A stretch of DNA of 64,000 nucleotides, from positions 1 to 64,000 of the forward strand of contig NZ_LMUI01000016.1 of the NCBI RefSeq assembly GCF_009765995.1. The letters are read 5' to 3'. The translations under genes and the position numbers were made by a program. Shown one piece after another: positions 58,771-64,000 of this stretch. Position 1 is the first letter of the stretch; the number at the start of each line of letters is the position of its first letter. Origin of the DNA: Methylocapsa sp. S129 (GTDB taxonomy: Bacteria; Pseudomonadota; Alphaproteobacteria; Rhizobiales; Beijerinckiaceae). Under the pieces are notes generated by a model. That model searched no databases, was not told the DNA's origin, and saw only the letters and a list, made by a program, of their open reading frames with translations.

Positions 58771-59826
58771 CTACCGCGTCAGCCAGGACACCCAGCGCTC
58801 GCGCATCTTGGCGCGCTCGCTGGCGATCCACGCATAGTCGGCGATGATCAGCTTCTCGTAATTTTCGGGATAGCTTGGCCGATAGCGCCGCTCTTCGGGA
58901 GGCGCTTGCGCGCTCGCTTCCTTATTGTTCGAATCGAAGCTGACCTCGGTGCTGAACGGCAGGTGCTCGGTGGGGTTCTGCACGAAGAAGTCCAGGAATT
59001 TTAACGCGTTCTGCATATTCGGGCTGCCCTTGAGCACGGCCCAATTGCCCGTGTCGCGTATGGACCCGTTCCAGGTGAAATCGAAGTCGCCGCTCTTGGT
59101 CAGCGGCACGGCGCGACTGGAATAAAGCATGCTCATGACGGCGTCGCCGCCGCGCAGCACCTGCATCGAATTGTCGCCGCTCTTCCACCACACCGCGACC
59201 TGCGGCTTGATGGCGTCGAGCTTCTTGTAGGCGCGGTCGAGATCCATCGGAAACAGCTTGTCGCGCGGCACGCCATCGGCGATCAGCGCCGCCAGTGGGA
59301 CCCACCATTCGCGGTCGCCCGTGTCCGGCAGGGAGCGCGGCCCGGGGAATTTGGCGGTGTCGAAGAAATCCGCCCAGGATTGAGGGCCGCCGTTGGGGAA
59401 GGCTTTCTTGCTCCAGGTCAGCACCATGCCGCCCACCGTGCGGATCAACCCTTTCGGGCCGCAACTGTTGGGCAAGGCATGGGCGACGATCCCCGGCATA
59501 TTGGCGCAGTCGAGCGTCTCAAGAATGTCCGCTTGCTGGATAAGATCCGGAGGCGTGGCCGTCACAACGTCGAACGGCACGTTGCCGGTACGCTCGCCGG
59601 CGATGGCGCGCGCCCATTGGTCCGGGATTTCAATCGCGACGGCGCGGATACGGATGCCGGTCTCAGCTTCGAAGCGCTTGTAAAAATGCGTCTGCAAGCT
59701 GTTGGTCATCAGGCCGCCCGTGGTGGCGACAATGACCTCGCCTGGGTCGGCTCGGGCGCTTCGAAGCGCGGGAAAAGCGGCAACAGCTCCCGCTGCTGCG
59801 ATCAGGCTACGGCGTGTCATCCTCAT
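58771..59826 (-). CDS. ABC transporter substrate-binding protein, polyamine/Fe3+ type
   Basis: 351 residues. A Tat-like signal (MTRRSLIAAAGAVAAFPALR, cleaved near SARA) precedes a bacterial-SBP family 1/8 fold: VIVATTGGLMTNSLQTHFYKRFEAETG and PQSWADFFDTAKFPG, as in PotD/AfuA-type proteins. It would carry a cationic or small organic solute for the PotB-, PotC- and PotA-like components. It is followed 6 bp later by the dmfA1 gene, linking uptake with hydrolysis. Confidence 0.92.
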   Translation of the reverse strand: MRMTRRSLIAAAGAVAAFPALRSARADPGEVIVATTGGLMTNSLQTHFYKRFEAETGIRIRAVAIEIPDQWARAIAGERTGNVPFDVVTATPPDLIQQADILETLDCANMPGIVAHALPNSCGPKGLIRTVGGMVLTWSKKAFPNGGPQSWADFFDTAKFPGPRSLPDTGDREWWVPLAALIADGVPRDKLFPMDLDRAYKKLDAIKPQVAVWWKSGDNSMQVLRGGDAVMSMLYSSRAVPLTKSGDFDFTWNGSIRDTGNWAVLKGSPNMQNALKFLDFFVQNPTEHLPFSTEVSFDSNNKEASAQAPPEERRYRPSYPENYEKLIIADYAWIASERAKMRERWVSWLTR

Positions 59827-59857
59827 GGGTGCTCTCCTCCTGTTCGATGGCGCAAAA

Positions 59858-60655
59858 CTAACTTCGGCTCATGCCGCGCCTCAAGAAATGCCCTGCCGTC
59901 AGCGCGAGCAAGGTCAATCCCGTGAGCATGGTCGCCACGGCGGCGAGGGTCGGCGAAATATTGTAATCGATATCCTCGAACATCTTGCGCGGCAGCGACT
60001 TGTGATCGAGATCAGAAATGAAGAACGAGATGACTGGCTCATCGAAGGAGATGATGAAGGCGAAGAGCGCCGCCGACACGACGCCGGGTGCAATCAGGGG
60101 CAATGTCACGTGAAAGAAAGCCCGTAGCGGTCCCGCTCCGCAGGATAGAGCGGCGCGTTCAAGATCGGCGTCGAAGCGATAAAGGGACGCCAGCAACGTG
60201 AATATGACGAAGGGCAGGGCGAGCGCCGTATGCGCGACGACAAAGCCGACGGTCGTTCCCGTCAGGCGCAGCCGGTCGAAGACGAGGAACATCGCGATGG
60301 CGAGCGCGATATTGGGCACGATCACCGGCCCGACAACGAGAAGTTCGAACAAGGACTTGCCCGGCAAGCGGCCGCGCACCAAAGCAAGGGAGACGAGCGT
60401 GCCGACGACGGTCGCGACGATCATCGTCAGCACGGCGATCCTCAAGCTGAACAGCGTCGAGTCGACCCATTCCGGATCTGCGAAGAATTCAGCGTACCAG
60501 TGCAACGTGAAGCCGTTGGGCGGGAAGTGCAAATAACGATCCGGACCAAAGGACATCGGAATGATAAGAATTGTGGGCAGCAGCAGGAAGACGGTCACGG
60601 CATAAGCCACGGCGCTGACGGTCATGATTCCGGAAGATGTGCGGCGCCGCCTCAT
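59858..60655 (-). CDS. ABC transporter permease, PotC-like
   Basis: 265 residues from ATG 60655 (the longer frame overlaps the preceding permease). Six membrane segments and the EAA loop (LERAALSCGAGPLRAFFHVTLPLIAPG) are present. PotC-like members pair with PotB-like proteins. It overlaps the upstream permease by four bases. Confidence 0.93.
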   Translation of the reverse strand: MRRRRTSSGIMTVSAVAYAVTVFLLLPTILIIPMSFGPDRYLHFPPNGFTLHWYAEFFADPEWVDSTLFSLRIAVLTMIVATVVGTLVSLALVRGRLPGKSLFELLVVGPVIVPNIALAIAMFLVFDRLRLTGTTVGFVVAHTALALPFVIFTLLASLYRFDADLERAALSCGAGPLRAFFHVTLPLIAPGVVSAALFAFIISFDEPVISFFISDLDHKSLPRKMFEDIDYNISPTLAAVATMLTGLTLLALTAGHFLRRGMSRS

Positions 60656-61521
60656 ACCTGTCCCACGAAGCGATCGAGCCTGATGAGGCGGTTGAAGATC
60701 AAGACGAGGCAGAGAACAAAAGCAAGAAGCACGCCGATGATGGCGCCCGAGAAGGGCCAATCGAGCAACTCAGTCACCTGTTGCTGCACCAAAGTCGCCA
60801 GCATCATTTGCTGGGGGCCGCCGACGAGCGCCGGCGTCACAAAAAAACCGAGCGCAAGGAGGAACACCATAAGGCATCCCGACGCGACGCCGGGAAGCGT
60901 CAGCGGCAAGACCACATGGCGGAAGGCGGCGAAGCCGCCCGCTCCCAGAACCTGGGCTGCTCGCATATAATCGTCAGGGATGCCGCGCAACGCGGCGTAA
61001 AGCGGCAGAACCATGAAGGGCAGGAGGACATGGCTCATCGCCAGAACCACCGCGCCTTCCGTGTAGAGGAACTGCACGGGGGCGTCGACCAGGCCGAGCG
61101 CGGTGAGGATCTGATTGACCACGCCATTGCGCTGCAACAGCACGAGCCACGCATAGGTGCGCACCAGCACCGAAGTCCAAAGCGGCAAAAGAACGGCGAT
61201 CAGCAGAAGCCCGAGCAATAGACCGCGGCTGCGCGCGATCAGCCAAGCGAGCGGATAACCAAGCAGTAGCGCCGCGATCGTCACCAGAGCGGAAATGCGC
61301 AACGTGCGCAGCATGACGCGCAGATAGACCTCTTGGTCGAAGACCCTCGCGTAATTGTCGAGATTGAATTTGGGAACGGAGAGGCTCTCGTGCAGCAGGG
61401 TAAAAAGCGGCAGAAGAAAAGCGAGAATCATCACCAGGATGAACGGCGTCGCCAACAGCAGGCTCGCCGCGGGACTGTAGGTGCGGCCGCCGAGCGTGAA
61501 GCTTGTGGGCCGCTTTGTCAT
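60652..61521 (-). CDS. ABC transporter permease, PotB-like
   Basis: 289 residues from ATG 61521 (ATGA overlap with the ATPase stop). Six membrane segments; the EAA loop is DDYMRAAQVLGAGGFAAFRHVVLPLTLPG. Partner of the PotC-like protein. Confidence 0.94.
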   Translation of the reverse strand: MTKRPTSFTLGGRTYSPAASLLLATPFILVMILAFLLPLFTLLHESLSVPKFNLDNYARVFDQEVYLRVMLRTLRISALVTIAALLLGYPLAWLIARSRGLLLGLLLIAVLLPLWTSVLVRTYAWLVLLQRNGVVNQILTALGLVDAPVQFLYTEGAVVLAMSHVLLPFMVLPLYAALRGIPDDYMRAAQVLGAGGFAAFRHVVLPLTLPGVASGCLMVFLLALGFFVTPALVGGPQQMMLATLVQQQVTELLDWPFSGAIIGVLLAFVLCLVLIFNRLIRLDRFVGQV

Positions 61522-62639
61522 GATGTGGGATAAGCCCGCGCATCCTGCGGGCGCCATGTGAGGGATAGGTCCGCGCCAGGCCGCGGTTCCGCTGTTTCAT
61601 CGCCCGCCGAGAGCCTCGCGCGCAGAATCGGCCCCTTCGTGCGCAGCATCAATGTCGTGACGCTGCCCGCATAGATCGCTTCCTCCACCGTTCCGCCGAC
61701 CCCGCCCGCCGCCGCCGGTCCGAGCCGGACGCGTTCCGGGCGGACGGCGAGGCGGACTTGGGTTCCCTTGCGAAGCGGGGTCGCCGCGCAGGCCTGGGCG
61801 ATTTCGCCGCCTTCAAGCTGGACCGCGAGTTGTTCGTTGGCTGCGGCGTCGCTTGTCGCGATTCCGGGCCAGAAATTGCTCTCGCCGATGAAGCCCGCGA
61901 CGAATTCGGTCGCCGGCGCCTCATAGAGATCTTTCGGGGCGCCGATCTGCTGGAGCGCGCCGAGGTTCAAGACCGCGACCCGATCGGCCATCGTCAGAGC
62001 TTCGGTCTGGTCATGCGTGACGAAAATGACCGTGACGCCAAGTTTGCGCTGAAGATGCTTGATCTCGATCTGCATTTCTTCGCGCAGGTTTTTATCGAGC
62101 GCAGAGAGGGGCTCGTCCATCAGCAGGACCTGCGGATTGTAGACGATGGCGCGCGCGAGCGCGACGCGTTGCTGCTGTCCTCCCGACAATTGCGCTGGCC
62201 GGCGGTCCCCGTAGCCATCGAGACGGACCGTCTGAAGAGCCGCGCGCGCGCGCTTCTCGCGCTCGGCTCGCCCGACTTTGCGCATTCTTAGGGGAAAAGC
62301 GATGTTGTCGAGGACGCTCATGTGCGGAAATAGCGTGTAGCGCTGGAACACCATGCCAAGGTCACGCTTGTCAGGCGACATCCAGGTCACGTCGCGGCCG
62401 CTAATCTCGATGCGTCCGGAATCGGGAAAGTCGAATCCGGCGATGTTCATCAAGATTGTCGTCTTGCCGGAGCCCGACGGACCCAAAAGCGCCAGAAATT
62501 CACCGCCGCGGACATCAAGGCTGACGCCATTGACCGCCACGACATCGGCATAGCGTTTGACCAGGTCGCGCACCGCCACCTGACCCGCGGATCCGACGGC
62601 AATCGATGAATTTCGTCGCTCGTGCAAATACTTGCTCAT
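61518..62639 (-). CDS. ABC transporter ATPase, PotA-like
   Basis: 373 residues from ATG 62639. No good Shine-Dalgarno precedes it, and the operator/AT element lies 19 bp upstream, so a short-leader or leaderless transcript is possible. Walker A GPSGSGKTTI, Q-loop FQRYTLFPHMS, signature QLSGGQQQR, Walker B VLLMDEPLSALD, H-loop VTHDQTEAL, and a C-terminal TOBE domain (VRPERVRLGP). First gene of the long minus-strand transcript of the amide island. Confidence 0.95.
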   Translation of the reverse strand: MSKYLHERRNSSIAVGSAGQVAVRDLVKRYADVVAVNGVSLDVRGGEFLALLGPSGSGKTTILMNIAGFDFPDSGRIEISGRDVTWMSPDKRDLGMVFQRYTLFPHMSVLDNIAFPLRMRKVGRAEREKRARAALQTVRLDGYGDRRPAQLSGGQQQRVALARAIVYNPQVLLMDEPLSALDKNLREEMQIEIKHLQRKLGVTVIFVTHDQTEALTMADRVAVLNLGALQQIGAPKDLYEAPATEFVAGFIGESNFWPGIATSDAAANEQLAVQLEGGEIAQACAATPLRKGTQVRLAVRPERVRLGPAAAGGVGGTVEEAIYAGSVTTLMLRTKGPILRARLSAGDETAEPRPGADLSLTWRPQDARAYPTS

Positions 62640-62657
62640 CGAGAGTGTCAATTCGTA

Positions 62658-62670
62658 ATATATAATATAT
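62658..62670. promoter_or_regulatory. AT-rich operator, copy 3
   Basis: ATATATAATATAT, consensus with A at the centre, between the PotA-like gene (start 62639, minus) and the SDR gene (start 62767, plus). It may serve both. Confidence 0.6.
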
Positions 62671-62766
62671 CTTACTCTCTCCGCTCCGCAACCAAAAAGA
62701 CGCTGGGCCTGATCGCAGCCCTTTTGGCGCCGGATGAGGCGATGCGATGACAGAGAGGTTCTCCTT

Positions 62767-63582
62767 ATGGCGAAGAGCAAAACTCGATCGACTGGACCGG
62801 TCGCCATCGTCACGGGCGGAACGCACGGCATTGGGCGCGCGAGCGTCGAATTACTATCAGAGTCAGGTTGGCAAGTCGTGTTTCAGGGGCGCAGCGAGCG
62901 GGCGGGTCTCGAGCTTGAAGCAAGCCGCGCGGGCTTGAGCTATGTGCCGGGCGACCTTACGGAAGAAAAAATCATCCAGCGTCTGGTGGCCCGCGCCGAA
63001 GAGCTTGGCGAGGGACGTATTGCTGGCCTTGTGAACAACGCCGGCGTCGGCGTTCGCAAGCGCTTCGAGGATTGTGAAGCGTCGGATTGGGATAAGCTGT
63101 TCGCGATCAACGCCCGCAGCGCGTTTCTGGTGACGCGCGCGGCGTTGAAGGGCCTCAGAGCGGCGCGCGGCTCTGTTGTGTTTATCTCCTCGGTGGCGGG
63201 CCGCGGCGGCGAGGATGGGCTGTCGGTCTACTGCGCCACGAAGGCGGCATTGATCGGGCTGGCCAAAGCGCTCGCCATTGAACTTGGAGAGGAGGTCCGC
63301 TTCAATGTTCTGTGTCCGGGCCAGATCGCCACGCGCATGATGGCGCGCGTGGTCGAGGCGCCCGATCTCCTCGCCGCGGTCTCCAGCCGCATTCCGATGC
63401 GGCGCCTCGGAGAGGCGGGCGAGGTCGCCTCCGCAATCTCATTTCTTCTGTCTCCCGCGTCGTCCTTCATCAACGGCGTCGTCTTCGCCGTCGATGGCGG
63501 CGAGACGGCCGGCATCATGGGTGTCGCCGCGCCGAGCCCTCAACCGCGCAAGCGACGAAGCAAGGCGTCAGTGGGAAACTGA
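62767..63582 (+). CDS. Short-chain dehydrogenase/reductase
   Basis: 271 residues from ATG 62767, which has GAGAGG upstream; the frame opens at 62734. Cofactor motif VTGGTHGIGRAS, the NNAG motif (GLVNNAGVGVR), Ser in FISSVAGRG and Tyr-Lys in YCATK. The C-terminal end has a basic tail (RKRRSK). First plus-strand gene of the island, followed 66 bp later by the second aminotransferase. It may oxidise or reduce an aldehyde/alcohol made in the pathway; that is inference. Confidence 0.92.
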   Translation: MAKSKTRSTGPVAIVTGGTHGIGRASVELLSESGWQVVFQGRSERAGLELEASRAGLSYVPGDLTEEKIIQRLVARAEELGEGRIAGLVNNAGVGVRKRFEDCEASDWDKLFAINARSAFLVTRAALKGLRAARGSVVFISSVAGRGGEDGLSVYCATKAALIGLAKALAIELGEEVRFNVLCPGQIATRMMARVVEAPDLLAAVSSRIPMRRLGEAGEVASAISFLLSPASSFINGVVFAVDGGETAGIMGVAAPSPQPRKRRSKASVGN

Positions 63583-63599
63583 CGTTGTTGACGCTATAA

Positions 63600-63612
63600 A
63601 TATATCATATAT
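63600..63612. promoter_or_regulatory. AT-rich operator, copy 4
   Basis: ATATATCATATAT, the exact reverse complement of the copy at 52973, 37 bp upstream of the second aminotransferase start. Confidence 0.65.
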
Positions 63613-63648
63613 TATCTTAGCGATTGATCGACTGACACAGGTGTGCGG

Positions 63649-64000
63649 ATGACCCGGGTTGATTCAGCACTGAATTTGACGCGGGACGCCGATCTGCGTC
63701 GGCGCGCGACGAAAGTCATTCCTGGCGGCATGTGGGGGCATATGAATGTCGCCCGTCTCCCGCCGGGCTATCCCCAATATTTCAGCCAAGCGCGCGACTG
63801 TCGGGTCTGGGACGTCGATGGCAATGAATATGTCGACATGATGTGTTCCTTTGGCCCGATCATTCTCGGCCATGCCGATCCGGATGCGGAAAACGCCGCC
63901 GCCCAGCAGCGCAGCCGCGGCGATACGATGACAGGGCCGGCCGAATGCCAGGTCGAGCTTGCAGAGCTTCTCGTCGATACGCTCCCTCATGCCGACTGGG
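63649..64000 (+). CDS. Class III aminotransferase, second copy, 5' part
   Basis: The frame starts at ATG 63649 and runs off the right edge after 117 codons. It aligns without gaps to the aminotransferase at 51714-52940: VIPGGMWGHM against VIPGGMFGHM, WDVDGNEYVDMMCSFGPIILGH against the same region, and PHADW; by hand 59 of 102 residues are identical. The PLP lysine lies beyond the window. It is a paralogue within the same island, preceded by an operator copy. Confidence 0.88.
   Translation, partial: MTRVDSALNLTRDADLRRRATKVIPGGMWGHMNVARLPPGYPQYFSQARDCRVWDVDGNEYVDMMCSFGPIILGHADPDAENAAAQQRSRGDTMTGPAECQVELAELLVDTLPHADW

Overview
The window is GC-rich, densely coded and operon-organised, and reads as the chromosome of an alphaproteobacterium, most likely of the Hyphomicrobiales (Rhizobiales). 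The best pointer is a chemotaxis operon whose gene order (mcp, small STAS gene, cheY1, cheA, cheW, cheR, cheB, cheY2, cheD, cheT-like) is that of Sinorhizobium meliloti. The genus cannot be fixed from sequence reading alone. No rRNA, tRNA, CRISPR array, transposase or integrase was seen.

Layout. 1-1.7 kb: the start of a secreted PDZ protein, a small secreted protein and a small membrane protein. 2-5.3 kb: divergent oxyR/katG peroxide defence. 5.7-7.4 kb: a large orphan exported protein. 7.5-14.7 kb: a redox region with a LysR regulator/aldo-keto reductase pair, an NADP-dependent oxidoreductase gene that has lost its normal stop, a flavin monooxygenase with a winged-helix regulator, and divergently two PNPOx-type genes, one fused to GAF and a possible DNA-binding domain. 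15-17.1 kb: plsX-fabH. 17.5-21.9 kb: RND efflux adaptor and pump. 22.8-31 kb: the chemotaxis operon, followed by a REP-like hairpin. 31-35 kb: LysR/SDR/hydrolase module with a DUF427 relic, an L,D-transpeptidase and a SnoaL-like protein. 35.3-39.2 kb: sulfonate uptake and desulfonation (ssuACB facing ssuD). 39.4-43.8 kb: GNAT, inorganic pyrophosphatase, lyxose-isomerase-like cupin, nucleoside hydrolase, MATE pump.

The most interesting part is 43.9-64 kb, an apparently undescribed amide-catabolic island. Read on the minus strand from 62.6 kb it encodes a polyamine-type ABC importer (ATPase, two permeases, binding protein), a two-subunit dimethylformamidase-like iron enzyme, a penicillin-acylase-family Ntn hydrolase without a signal peptide, a GntR/FCD regulator, a class III (GSAM-like) aminotransferase, a complete Dpp/Opp-type importer, an amidase-signature enzyme and an RraA-like protein. 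Divergently it encodes an SDR and a second, paralogous aminotransferase cut by the window edge. Four promoters in the island carry one 13-bp AT-rich element, ATATAT(G/C/A)ATATAT in either orientation, which I did not see elsewhere in the window. I infer that the embedded GntR protein controls all four and that the island imports and strips an amide- or amine-bearing compound. The substrate cannot be deduced from sequence.

Gene starts were chosen by ribosome-binding site, overlap with the preceding gene and family length; where they differ from the longest reading frame, the entry says so.
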